Below are positions 7,918 through 16,974 of a DNA stretch of 64,000 nt, in pieces (position 1 is the first letter of the stretch; each line of letters starts with the position of its first letter). The stretch comes from Paludibacter sp. (GTDB lineage Bacteria > Bacteroidota > Bacteroidia > Bacteroidales > Paludibacteraceae), in contig JANJVQ010000010.1 in assembly GCA_024710005.1 (NCBI GenBank), positions 22,605-86,604 of the forward strand. Reading direction: 5' to 3'. The notes under the pieces were generated by a model. That model made no database searches. It was not told where the DNA came from and saw nothing but the letters and a program-made list of their open reading frames with translations. The position numbers and the translations under genes were made by a program.

Positions 7918-9207
7918 TTAAGGTTTGATTAATTCGTATAATAAACCATTGCTTTGACCTTCTTTTCCCAGCGAAGGTAACACAGGCAATGATCCGGCTG
8001 TGATGTGTGGTAAGGTTCCGTTGGGGTCAATTCCCATGAGCAGGTAGACTGTGCCAATCAGATCAGCCGGGTAAACTTTCCGTTCTACAATTTCTTCTCC
8101 TGTTTTATCTGTTTTACCGATGACTTTTCCCGGGATAAATCCTCCTCCTGCCACCAAATAGCTGAATGCTTTTCCAAAGTGAGCTCTCCCGCCATTCCAG
8201 GGTGCTTCCCATTGTACACGGGGTGTTCGACCAAACTCTCCACCACAGAGAATGATGGTGCTTTCCAGCAATCCTCTTTCATCTAAATCAGCTATCAGGG
8301 CAGATAAGGCCTGGTCGAGTTCCGGCAGCATGTCACTCAGGCGCTGAAAACCTTTTTTATGTGTGTCCCAGCCAGTGGAGCGGACATTGATGAATGGCAC
8401 CCCGGCTTCTACCAGCCTCCGGGCTGTTAAACAAGCTTGTCCGGTTCGATGCATACCATACCGTTCACGTACTTCCTTGCTTTCTTTTGATAAATCGAAT
8501 GATGCGCCTGCCTCACCGAAAATAAAGCTGATGTTATGCTGACGCATGGAATCAATGGCATGTTTATAGGCTGATGTTTTAAAATAGGGATTAATATTTT
8601 CAAACGCATTCAGTAACTGTAATCGTTGGTTGAATTTTTCAGCCGATATAAATGGATTTACAATGCCTTCAACCTCAAAAGTTGTTTTTTCAGGTGCTCC
8701 TCCGGTATCAAAGGATTTAAAACGATTACCCAAAAATCCACCTTCGTTGAAACGATTATTGGCTGCGGTTATTGAAATGTACGGTGGCAGGATGCCTTTG
8801 TAGCTGTCTTTTTTGAAATAGGAGACAACGGCTCCGTACGATGGATATACTACATCTCCACCGCTTAGATCACCCGTTATCATGGCATAATGTCCTGTTT
8901 CATGCCCATTTACACCATGCGTCATGCTGCGGATGAGGCTGTACTTGTCGGCCATTTGTGCCAACAGGGGCAATTTTGAACCGATGATGATTCCCGGTAC
9001 ATTGGTTACGCTAACCTCTTTGAAATTGCCATAGATATCCCTGCCGGCATCTGGTTTAGGGTCGAATGTGTCGGTTTGCGACGGACCGCCATCCAAATAA
9101 ACCAAGATAACAGACTTAGCTTGCCGGGCTGATGCGTCTTCAGCGATAAAAATCATCAGCATGCTAATCAGCAATACGGTTGTTTTAAAAAATGGGTGTA
9201 TATTCAT
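7918..9207 (-). CDS. DUF1501 sulfatase/phosphatase-superfamily protein
   Basis: 429 residues from the ATG at 9207, which puts a signal peptide (ending near ASARQ) at the N-terminus; a TTG at 9243 overlapping the previous stop is possible but leaves an atypical start. DUF1501 hallmarks are VILVYLDGGPSQTDTFDPK, HGVNGHETGHYAMITGD, STGWDTHKKGF, ILCGGEFGRTPRVQ and NGGRAHFGKAFSYLVAGG, giving the metal-binding Asp/His set of the alkaline phosphatase-like fold. The substrate is unknown for the family. It follows the DUF1549/1553 gene and precedes the PPC-domain gene, a known partnership. Confidence 0.85.
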   Translation of the reverse strand: MNIHPFFKTTVLLISMLMIFIAEDASARQAKSVILVYLDGGPSQTDTFDPKPDAGRDIYGNFKEVSVTNVPGIIIGSKLPLLAQMADKYSLIRSMTHGVNGHETGHYAMITGDLSGGDVVYPSYGAVVSYFKKDSYKGILPPYISITAANNRFNEGGFLGNRFKSFDTGGAPEKTTFEVEGIVNPFISAEKFNQRLQLLNAFENINPYFKTSAYKHAIDSMRQHNISFIFGEAGASFDLSKESKEVRERYGMHRTGQACLTARRLVEAGVPFINVRSTGWDTHKKGFQRLSDMLPELDQALSALIADLDERGLLESTIILCGGEFGRTPRVQWEAPWNGGRAHFGKAFSYLVAGGGFIPGKVIGKTDKTGEEIVERKVYPADLIGTVYLLMGIDPNGTLPHITAGSLPVLPSLGKEGQSNGLLYELIKP

Positions 9208-9239
9208 CTTGTTTATTGTATAAAAAGTGAATTTGAATG

Positions 9240-10691
9240 TCAATGATTGTATAAAAATTCAATGCTGTTGATTTGCATCCACAATATATCAGAAGCCAAT
9301 TGGCGTAAGGAGACTTTATTTTTTTGTGCATATTGTCTGTATAATAACATTTCTTCGTCAGTTGGAAAACGTGACAAGGTCATTAACGTAATGGCCCTGC
9401 ATACCCCCGGAATGTCTTTTTCCTGTTTGCAGAGTTCCGTAAGTACATTGCTTTTTCTGATTCTCTCCTCTAATTCGCGGGCATTCATAAGATATAGTAA
9501 CTGCCTTGCCGACAGTGTGTTGTTTCGTTGACTTTCTAATGAAACATCCCTCGATACCCTGCCAAAAAGTTCAAGAGCCGAACTCGAGACCGTTGCATCA
9601 CCTACATCAATCGCGCGGGTACCTTTGGGGTAAAAAGTAAATGGCTCCGGAACGCGACTGCGGTATTCATCTGCAATACCTGTCAGGTCGGCTAATGCAT
9701 CAATAAGTACCTCTGCCGGTAAACGTTGGGCAATATAAAATCCCGCTGGTGCATGACTGCTTTGGTATATTCCGGAGTTTAAAATTAATTTCAACAATGC
9801 TTTGGTGTCGTAGCCCGAGGCGATAAACTGATCTGTCAGATATTCCAGCAAGGCCTTGTTGGATGGAGGGTTATGCACTCCCCAGTCATCAGGTTCATCT
9901 ACAATGCCTTTCCCGAAAACCCAATACCACAACCTGTTTGCCATCACAGCTGCAAAGCGCCGGTTTTGTTTGTCAGTCAACCACTCAGTGTACTGCTTTC
10001 TCCAGTCTTCACCCGGCTGAAGTTGAATGCTCTTGTTGTTTGAGAGTTTTACCGTTTTTTTTCGCGGTTTTTTGGAGTAGTCAAGATAAATGATTTCTTC
10101 TTTCCATTCTTTGGTTGGTTTATAACTGATTTGATCAAAGCAAGCCGCACCTTCAAACGGGGTGGTTCTTTCTCCTAAAAATAATAGCTGAATATTTTGA
10201 TAGATGTTTTCGGGTGTTTTTTTGATAAAAGCCCGATAAAAATTTACGGCTGGTGAACGGAAATTGCTGCCCTGTGAAAGCAGCAGGTTCCTGACAAAAG
10301 TATCATAAGGCACATTGGTACTGATTTGTTCGTACAACCAGCGGTTATAGGCTTGTACACCGTTTGGCCAGAGATTGCTCGGAAATTCGGACTTGATTCG
10401 CAGGATATCTCCCCATCGCATCACCATATAACGAACATATTCATCTGAGTCAAGGAGAGAATCAATCAGCAAGGTCCTTTTTTCAGGATGAACAGATTGC
10501 AGGAATTGAACAGCTTTGTCCGACTTAGGTAAACGACCGGTTAACACCAGAAAGGTTCTTCTGAGAAATACCTCATCACCACAGGGCAGAAAATGCTGAT
10601 GCGATGTGTTGCGGAAAATTTTGTCAATTTCGTTTGCTGATAAGGTATTAACTGATAATACAATCAGCAGCATGCATATGATTTTTTTCAT
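9240..10691 (-). CDS. Short DUF1549/DUF1553 (PSCyt2/PSD1-type) protein
   Basis: 483 residues with a signal peptide ending near NTLSAN. DUF1549 covers about residues 25-175 (FLRRTFLVLTGRLPKSDKAV; YVRYMVMRWGDILR) and DUF1553 about 230-470 (FAAVMANRLWYWVFGKGIV; YDTKALLKLILNSGIYQSS). Planctomycete relatives usually run 700-1,000 residues and often carry an N-terminal cytochrome c domain; none is present here and there is no CxxCH. Its ATG overlaps the preceding stop as ATGA (10691-10688), so it is translationally coupled to the chorismatase-like gene. Biochemical function is unknown. Confidence 0.85.
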   Translation of the reverse strand: MKKIICMLLIVLSVNTLSANEIDKIFRNTSHQHFLPCGDEVFLRRTFLVLTGRLPKSDKAVQFLQSVHPEKRTLLIDSLLDSDEYVRYMVMRWGDILRIKSEFPSNLWPNGVQAYNRWLYEQISTNVPYDTFVRNLLLSQGSNFRSPAVNFYRAFIKKTPENIYQNIQLLFLGERTTPFEGAACFDQISYKPTKEWKEEIIYLDYSKKPRKKTVKLSNNKSIQLQPGEDWRKQYTEWLTDKQNRRFAAVMANRLWYWVFGKGIVDEPDDWGVHNPPSNKALLEYLTDQFIASGYDTKALLKLILNSGIYQSSHAPAGFYIAQRLPAEVLIDALADLTGIADEYRSRVPEPFTFYPKGTRAIDVGDATVSSSALELFGRVSRDVSLESQRNNTLSARQLLYLMNARELEERIRKSNVLTELCKQEKDIPGVCRAITLMTLSRFPTDEEMLLYRQYAQKNKVSLRQLASDILWMQINSIEFLYNH

Positions 10692-11860
10692 GTATCATGG
10701 GTATTAATGGGTACGTGTGATAATTTTACAACACCTTCAATTTCAACTAATAATTCATTCCGACAGATGTCGGCCTGAACAAAAATGGCAGGTATCTCAG
10801 GCCAATGCTTATCAACTTCAGATTTAATCAGGTTAAAATCATGCATGTGTTTGATGTAAACCCTGATGCTGATTAGCGTTGTGCTGAAATCAGTAATGCC
10901 GTACTGTTTGAGATTGGTTTCTGAAAGGAGAAAATAGATGTTCTCCATGGTTTGTCTGGTCTGTGAATCCGCCTTCATGCAATGCATGCTTTCTTCACCT
11001 CTGATGGCAGCTGTGCCCGAAACAAAACAAATTCCGCAAGATTTATCCAGGATGATTTTTGCCCTTTCAAATTTTGGGGTTGCATGTAAATTGTGAATTG
11101 ATTTTCCAATGAGTTTCGATTGCGAATAATGATGGGCTGCAACCTGCAAAGGATTATCTATGGGTATGATTCGGATGTTGTCTGATTTAGAAGTGAATGC
11201 AATCAAACTGATAAGTAGTCCATTCATGCACATGCCAATTCCCGTGGCAGCAGGATAGCCCTGTTGTATCCAGTTGGTTTTATCATAGAACCGGGCACGC
11301 ATCTCGTTAAAAGCCTGATAATGTTGAATCTCATTTGTCGATGATGTGATGTGACCGATGTAATTCCACTGGCGAACGATGTCGTGTATGTTGAATCCTT
11401 CTGTTTCAAATATTGATTCGATTAGCTGGAAAAGATCAGGGTCAAATTCCCTGGATGTCGCATCAAAATCAGCATGTAAGTTACCTTCTATAAAAAGAAA
11501 GCTACTGAATTCATTCTCAACAATTAAATAGGGTATTTCCTGGAGTTTTTTTCTTCTCAGTATTAAATTACGTTCAATATCGTTTAAGTAGATAACTTCT
11601 GCATACACTTCATCTGCGTGCGCTGTTGGTTGAACAATGTAACTGAATAAAGGTAAATTCTCTTCTGTGTATAATGATGACAATGTCTGTCGGATGGTGC
11701 TGATTTTATCAACATAGCTTTTCTCTGTAGCAGAACCAAAGCAGGTGATTCGGATTATTTCCCTGTTCGTTTCAAATTGTGAAGCGAGCAAGAGAATTGT
11801 TTTATCAAAATTTCTATGGCAGGCTTTATAACAGTTAATCTGGAAGTTTGTGATATTCAT
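10688..11860 (-). CDS. Chorismatase-like (FkbO/Hyg5/XanB2-type) RidA-fold protein
   Basis: 390 residues, cytoplasmic. The C-terminal half shows features of FkbO/Hyg5-type chorismatases, which have two RidA/YjgF-like domains: VRQWNYIGHI, YQAFNEMRARFY, CFVSGTAAIRGEESMHCMK followed by a Gln-rich helix, and a last RidA-like segment IPAIFVQADICRNELLVEIE. Family members hydrolyse chorismate to hydroxybenzoates or a dihydroxycyclohexadiene acid; which product is made here cannot be read. It is the first gene of the operon and its stop overlaps the next start. The long N-terminal part is less conserved in appearance. It could instead be a non-catalytic RidA-like protein. Confidence 0.65.
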   Translation of the reverse strand: MNITNFQINCYKACHRNFDKTILLLASQFETNREIIRITCFGSATEKSYVDKISTIRQTLSSLYTEENLPLFSYIVQPTAHADEVYAEVIYLNDIERNLILRRKKLQEIPYLIVENEFSSFLFIEGNLHADFDATSREFDPDLFQLIESIFETEGFNIHDIVRQWNYIGHITSSTNEIQHYQAFNEMRARFYDKTNWIQQGYPAATGIGMCMNGLLISLIAFTSKSDNIRIIPIDNPLQVAAHHYSQSKLIGKSIHNLHATPKFERAKIILDKSCGICFVSGTAAIRGEESMHCMKADSQTRQTMENIYFLLSETNLKQYGITDFSTTLISIRVYIKHMHDFNLIKSEVDKHWPEIPAIFVQADICRNELLVEIEGVVKLSHVPINTHDT

Positions 11861-11956
11861 TCAATAAAGCATTATAATAAGGTCTTTTTTTTACTAATTG
11901 TAAAGTAGACTAATTCTTCGGTAAAAAGTTTAATGCTTGTTAAGAAATATTGAATA

Positions 11957-14758
11957 TTATTTCCCCATCGTATTAAACTTATACGAAAACGCCAGCATCA
12001 CAAAACTTTTCAGCGTGTTGAATTGCCGGTCTTCTACATAGTTGCTGGTTATAATTTGGGAAACACTCAGTTGTTGCCTGAGAATATCGTTGAACAACAA
12101 GGTAATGGTTCCGGAATTATTTTCCAGAAAGTTTTTGCTGATTTCCGCATTCCATAATAGTTCCTGCTGATTATATTCGTCGGAAAAACCGGTCATTGAC
12201 CTGTAGTTCATTTCACTTGAAACCGACCAGGATTTGGGCAGGTTAATTTGAGTACTCAGAAACCCTCCTAAAGATGAAATGTGCTTATCCAGCATGTTTT
12301 CATTCGAATAGGTCGTATTACTGAGTTCATACTTAACTTTACCCATCATGTAGAGCCAGTTCCATTTGAATGTCAATCCCAAATCCTGATTTAAAGTTGT
12401 GGTGGTGGCAATTGTTTTTTGACTTCCTGTGCTGCTATTGACAGTTGAAAAACCGATGTTATTACGTACTCCGGATCTGGTGTAGTTGCTTAGTTGAAAA
12501 TTTGCAGACAACGGACGGTTATACATGAACATACCGGTTACATTCCATGAGCCGGACTGATTGACCGGACTGGTGGTTTTAATGCCGGTTTCTCCATCAT
12601 AATCGGTAAAATTGATGATGTCATTCAGGATATAATTTCCCTCGATGTTGACCAAGACAGATTGTTGATTTGTCCGGTTGTTGTCGTTGTAGCGTAATCT
12701 TGACCAATGGGTGAATTGGGGCAGTAAGTCGGGATTCCCAACCCGGATATTTGTCGGACTGCTTTCATCTCTCGAAGGATCAAGCTGCGCAACAGTAGGA
12801 GAGGTAGATCTGCCCCGATAATCGAATCGGAGGTTTTTCCCGTTTCCCATGTTGTAAACTAAGTATCCGACCGGTGCGAAATTATACGTCTGTAATCCGG
12901 GGAAAAAGGTGATGGTTGAATCTGTGCCTAATGCTGAACCATGCTGTATAAATGAACGACTTTCGATTTTCGAAGGATTAAAGTCGAGACCGAAGACATA
13001 ACTGACTTTACTTAATACGCCTCTGTAGCTGATTCCCAGTTGTTGTGTCAGGGTAAGGTTTTCGAGACTTTTACTGTACGGCAAATCCAATATCGTGTAC
13101 TCACCGGTTTCAGGATCAGGCTTGAAAGTGTTTTTCATGTTTTCACGGCTGTCAGCCCTGAACCAATACACGAACTGTAAGGAGTGTTTGTCAGCCAATG
13201 GTTCAATATACGAGATATACAGACGATTGTTGAATCCGGATGTGTTAGTTTGCCAATGTTGATCCCGTATGACTTCCCGGTTGTTTTTTCTTCTGTAATA
13301 AAAGTATCGGGCATTGGTTTCTCCCGAACCGGTAGATGAATTATATCGTGAATCAATATTAAAAGACAACCTGCGTCCTTTTTTCTCGAACTGATGGGAA
13401 GCTGTAAATAGACCACGGAGATTTAGCCCTGGTGAAGTAGAACTAAACGAGTAATCATTGGTGTTAACTGAATCTCTTGCTTCGTTTCCTGCTTGCAATA
13501 AAGACATTCCGTCGGTATTCCGGCTTGTGATATTATAGGAAGCAGAAGGACTAAATGAAAATACCCACTTGTCGATTGCGCGTGTTTCGATTTTCCCGCT
13601 GAAGCGAATTTCCTGCGAGTTTACAATTTGCGTGATGGTATCGGTTTGATAAGATGTGCTGTCTTGTAAATAATATTGTCGCTTGGAATTACGGTTTACA
13701 ATACTTTGATTTTGTCCATAAGAAATGTCTCCGTTGATTACCCAGGGAGATTTTCTTTCTTTTCCGGATGAAAAATTGATGCCGGTTGAGAAGGACGAAT
13801 TTAAGCCGGGCTTACCGCTACCGGTTGTGCTGCCGCTTCCCCCGATTGTCATGCCGTTGATATTATTGCCATTGACGACAATTCCGAGTTGCGTGTCTTC
13901 GTATAGCCTTGCAGCAAAGGAGTTGACCGAATAACGCAACAGATTTTCTTCACTACCATCGGGCTCTTGTCCGATGCCCAGGTTATTGCTTGATAACCAG
14001 CCCCGTTTTTTCTCTTTTTGAATTCCGATGTTAATCACGATATTTTCTTCGCCGTCATCAATACCTGTTAGTTTCGACAGTTCAGACTTATCTTCAATAA
14101 CCTGTAACTTTTCCATGATGTGTGCAGGAATATTCTTGATGGAAAGGTTGGGATTACTGCGAAAGAAATCTTGTCCATCGACCATGACTTTCTTAACTTC
14201 TTTCCCGTTTACGAAAATTCTTCCTTCTTCGTCAATGGTAATTCCGGGTAATCTCTTCAGTAAATCCTCCACGACAGCATTTTCTCGTAACCGGTATGCA
14301 GTGGCATCGTATTCCATGGTGTCATTTTTAACAACCATTTCACGCCGTTGGGCAACAACCGATGCTTCGGCCAATACAATCGTGTTCTCCGGTATTAGTA
14401 TTTCTCCCAGATCATAGCTGTTTTTTTTTGAGGTAATCTTTACCTCCTGATAGGTGTTTTGATATCCAATGCTGGTAATCAAAATCAAATACTCATTAAC
14501 TTTCAGGTCATTAAGTTGAAATATGCCGTCATCGTTACTGGTGGTACCTTTGATAAATGAACTGTCGTTTTTCAATAATAATTGTACTGATGCGTATGGA
14601 AGAGGGGTTGGTAAATTGTTTTCAAGTGAGATAATCTTACCGGTGATAGATTTGATATCTGATTTAATCTCAGCAAATGTGTCATCTGCAAAAAGATTGA
14701 ACAGAAGGAATGCGATAATGAAGTATTTATTTAATGACAATAAATCGTTGTTTTGCAT
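11957..14758 (-). CDS. Outer-membrane beta-barrel protein with regulatory-like domain
   Basis: 933 residues from the ATG at 14758. The frame extends to 14821, but a promoter match at 14810-14839 lies inside that extension and a signal peptide (ending near DDTFAE) follows the chosen start. Next comes a carboxypeptidase regulatory-like domain (ITGKIISLENNLPTPLPYAS; ITSIGYQNTYQEV), a plug-like domain (LKRLPGITIDEEGRIFVNGK; VMVDGQDFFRSNP), then a long barrel of the OMP_b-brl_3 type ending FSYKFNTMGK. These resemble TonB-dependent transporters but substrates are unknown. It lies behind a hybrid histidine kinase on the same strand. Confidence 0.8.
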   Translation of the reverse strand: MQNNDLLSLNKYFIIAFLLFNLFADDTFAEIKSDIKSITGKIISLENNLPTPLPYASVQLLLKNDSSFIKGTTSNDDGIFQLNDLKVNEYLILITSIGYQNTYQEVKITSKKNSYDLGEILIPENTIVLAEASVVAQRREMVVKNDTMEYDATAYRLRENAVVEDLLKRLPGITIDEEGRIFVNGKEVKKVMVDGQDFFRSNPNLSIKNIPAHIMEKLQVIEDKSELSKLTGIDDGEENIVINIGIQKEKKRGWLSSNNLGIGQEPDGSEENLLRYSVNSFAARLYEDTQLGIVVNGNNINGMTIGGSGSTTGSGKPGLNSSFSTGINFSSGKERKSPWVINGDISYGQNQSIVNRNSKRQYYLQDSTSYQTDTITQIVNSQEIRFSGKIETRAIDKWVFSFSPSASYNITSRNTDGMSLLQAGNEARDSVNTNDYSFSSTSPGLNLRGLFTASHQFEKKGRRLSFNIDSRYNSSTGSGETNARYFYYRRKNNREVIRDQHWQTNTSGFNNRLYISYIEPLADKHSLQFVYWFRADSRENMKNTFKPDPETGEYTILDLPYSKSLENLTLTQQLGISYRGVLSKVSYVFGLDFNPSKIESRSFIQHGSALGTDSTITFFPGLQTYNFAPVGYLVYNMGNGKNLRFDYRGRSTSPTVAQLDPSRDESSPTNIRVGNPDLLPQFTHWSRLRYNDNNRTNQQSVLVNIEGNYILNDIINFTDYDGETGIKTTSPVNQSGSWNVTGMFMYNRPLSANFQLSNYTRSGVRNNIGFSTVNSSTGSQKTIATTTTLNQDLGLTFKWNWLYMMGKVKYELSNTTYSNENMLDKHISSLGGFLSTQINLPKSWSVSSEMNYRSMTGFSDEYNQQELLWNAEISKNFLENNSGTITLLFNDILRQQLSVSQIITSNYVEDRQFNTLKSFVMLAFSYKFNTMGK

Positions 14759-14809
14759 GAATTTGATTTTCTGAAACGACACAGGTTTCATCTTCCTGGG
14801 TAAGAAATG

Positions 14810-14839
14810 CAAAACTAACAAAAAAAGTGCTTAATACAA
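14810..14839 (-). promoter_or_regulatory. Promoter of the outer-membrane protein gene
   Basis: On the minus strand TTTG (14839-14836) is followed after 18 bases by TAGTTTTG (14817-14810), matching the -33/-7 pattern. Transcription would begin near 14803, 45 bases before the ATG at 14758. This argues against the longer start at 14821. Confidence 0.55.
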
Positions 14840-14868
14840 AGCATTAACACGTGAATTAATGGCGTTGA

Positions 14869-16899
14869 TCAGCTATTTACATATTTTAATATTGTTTTGA
14901 TTAACTCATTTCGATTGATGGGTTTTGAGAGTATATCATTAAACCCTGCTTTTTGTATTTTAACTCTTTCTTCGGTAAAAGCATAAGCCGTCTGGGCAAT
15001 AAGTGGTATGGTGCGATTTGATTTCCGTATTCTCTGAGCAGCTTCGATACCTGATATGCCGGGCATTCTGATGTCTAACAGTAGTAGGTCAATGTCTGGG
15101 ATTGAATTTAGTTTTTCTAAGGCTTCCAAGCCATCATTGGCTCTCGTTATGTGAATATTTTTATGTAACAACAGATTTTCAAGGTAAAGAAAACTGATCT
15201 CGTCATCTTCTGCAACAAGGATATTCAGTGGTCTTGTGAGGGAGTCGAAAGTAAGCTGATTATGCTCCGTGGTTTTTTCGACTTGCCCGATTGGTTTGAA
15301 AGGAGTTGTGAAGTAAAATGTACTCCCTTTGTCAACTTCCGATTCAACCCATATCTTTCCACCCAACATTTCAACATAAGCTTTTGAAATAGCTAATCCG
15401 ATTCCAGAACCTTCGTGCGAACGGGTAATGTCGAGATCGGACTGTACAAAACGGTCGTATATCGCGTTTTGCCTGTTTGCCGGGATGCCACATCCGGTGT
15501 CTTTTACGTAAAATTCCAACATGTCTTCTTTAATTTTATAACCAAAATTTATACTCCCGGTTGTCGTAAATTTTATAGCGTTTTTTATTAAATTGATACA
15601 TACTTTTTCCAGTAACGATTTGTCTGTTTCAATGAGCAATGAGTTATCGGTTAATTGATTATCCAGCGTGAGTGTTAAGTTCTTTTCGGTAGCCTGATTA
15701 CAAAAGAAATGCAATAATCCCGTCATAAACTGTTCAAGGTACACTTCAGACTTATGGAGGATAATCTGATTGCTTTCAATCTTTGAAATTTCTATCACGT
15801 CATTGATGGTGTTTAGCAAGCGGTTACCACTTTTCTTAACGATGTCTAAGTATTTCTTTCGATCTGTCTCCATCAGATCATGATTGTCCAACAAATCAAT
15901 AAATCCCAGGATACCGTTCATGGGAGTACGAATTTCATGGGAAATGTTTTGCAGGAAGACTGTTTTCAGGTGATCGCTTTCTTCCGCTCTTATTTTGGCC
16001 GTCAGGAGTTCTTTTGTTTTAATCTTAACAGATTGTCTGAGAGAATAAATAAAGGCAAGGGCGAGTAACGCGACAATCGACATAACAGCCAACAACCATT
16101 TGATAGGTAAAGGAATACCATGTTCATGTTGGTGAATGTCAAGCCAGTTGTGCAATGAAATAAAATAAGCAGATTCCGGATCATTTTTTAACCGTGCAAT
16201 GTTTTGGTCAAAAACTCCTAATATATCCTGTGGAATATGTTTGTTAAATCCGAAGTATAATTCATTGGGTTGGAATACGATGCCGGTAGGGACTATACCC
16301 GGATCAAATTCATCAGAGAAATAGAAAAAGCGGTCAGCTACAATTAAATCAACTTCATCCTGAATCAATGCGTCTTTGGTTGATTCATAATCTTTGAACG
16401 TGATAACCTCATAATCTAAATCGAATTTCTTTTTTATTTTTATTGACAATAGTTCTTCCTGATACGAGTCTTTTAACAAACCGATTCTTTTACCTTGTAG
16501 TTCGTTAATTGATTGTATGCTGTTAGATTGTTTTGCAAAAATCTCAAGCCAGGTGCTTATTACCGAAAGGTGGTTGAAATTGAATAAAGAGTCACGTTTG
16601 GTTGTATAAGCCATATCAGGTAAGATATCAATTTCTCCCAACGAAAGCTTGTTGAGAAGGGCCGACCAATCATCGTGAACATATTCAAGAATTAAGTTTT
16701 CTTTATTCGCGATGTCTTTTAGAATATCAATAAAAATTCCATCGGGTTGTTCTTCATCGTTGATGAATATTTTAGGTTTATTTTGATAAACACCTACTCT
16801 CAACGATTTATCAGGCATGCTTTCGTAAGCTGATGCCGGACAAAGCATTATGAGCATAAACAATAAACTGATCAGCAGGATAGGATTTGTTTTTGTCAT
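14869..16899 (-). CDS. Hybrid sensor histidine kinase with solute-binding sensor domain
   Basis: 676 residues. A signal peptide is followed by a bacterial extracellular solute-binding protein family 3 domain (about 32-250: LRVGVYQNKPKIFIND; LSLGEIDILPDMAYT), one membrane helix (about 262-285), HisKA with phospho-acceptor His321 (ISHEIRTPMNG), HATPase (FYVKDTGCGIP; GSGIGLAISKAYVEMLGG) and a C-terminal receiver with phospho-acceptor Asp609 (LLLLDIRMPG). There is no HPt or DNA-binding output, so a separate phosphotransfer partner is needed and none is nearby. The sensor probably reads a periplasmic amino acid or similar small ligand. It is encoded just upstream of the outer-membrane protein gene on the same strand. 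Confidence 0.88.
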   Translation of the reverse strand: MTKTNPILLISLLFMLIMLCPASAYESMPDKSLRVGVYQNKPKIFINDEEQPDGIFIDILKDIANKENLILEYVHDDWSALLNKLSLGEIDILPDMAYTTKRDSLFNFNHLSVISTWLEIFAKQSNSIQSINELQGKRIGLLKDSYQEELLSIKIKKKFDLDYEVITFKDYESTKDALIQDEVDLIVADRFFYFSDEFDPGIVPTGIVFQPNELYFGFNKHIPQDILGVFDQNIARLKNDPESAYFISLHNWLDIHQHEHGIPLPIKWLLAVMSIVALLALAFIYSLRQSVKIKTKELLTAKIRAEESDHLKTVFLQNISHEIRTPMNGILGFIDLLDNHDLMETDRKKYLDIVKKSGNRLLNTINDVIEISKIESNQIILHKSEVYLEQFMTGLLHFFCNQATEKNLTLTLDNQLTDNSLLIETDKSLLEKVCINLIKNAIKFTTTGSINFGYKIKEDMLEFYVKDTGCGIPANRQNAIYDRFVQSDLDITRSHEGSGIGLAISKAYVEMLGGKIWVESEVDKGSTFYFTTPFKPIGQVEKTTEHNQLTFDSLTRPLNILVAEDDEISFLYLENLLLHKNIHITRANDGLEALEKLNSIPDIDLLLLDIRMPGISGIEAAQRIRKSNRTIPLIAQTAYAFTEERVKIQKAGFNDILSKPINRNELIKTILKYVNS

Positions 16900-16938
16900 T
16901 TACCAGCATATTTAGTTTGCCATTGTATAGACAACAAA

Positions 16939-16966
16939 AAAGAGCGTCTTTTGTTAGACGCTCTTT
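16939..16966 (-). terminator. Rho-independent terminator of the purine permease gene
   Basis: A perfect 11-bp stem (AAAGAGCGTCT with AGACGCTCTTT) encloses a 6-base loop, followed on the minus strand by a T-rich run. It starts 9 bases after the permease stop and lies before the kinase gene, so it should separate their transcripts. Confidence 0.85.
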
Positions 16967-16974
16967 CTATTTTA

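Noticed and set aside
11867..11938. AAGCATTA/TAATGCTT inverted repeat between the chorismatase-like and outer-membrane genes
   Set aside because: Arms of 8 AT-rich bases with a 56-base gap are easily found by chance and lack terminator or operator features.
14759..14821. N-terminal extension of the outer-membrane protein
   Set aside because: It would place coding sequence across a promoter match and ahead of the natural signal peptide.
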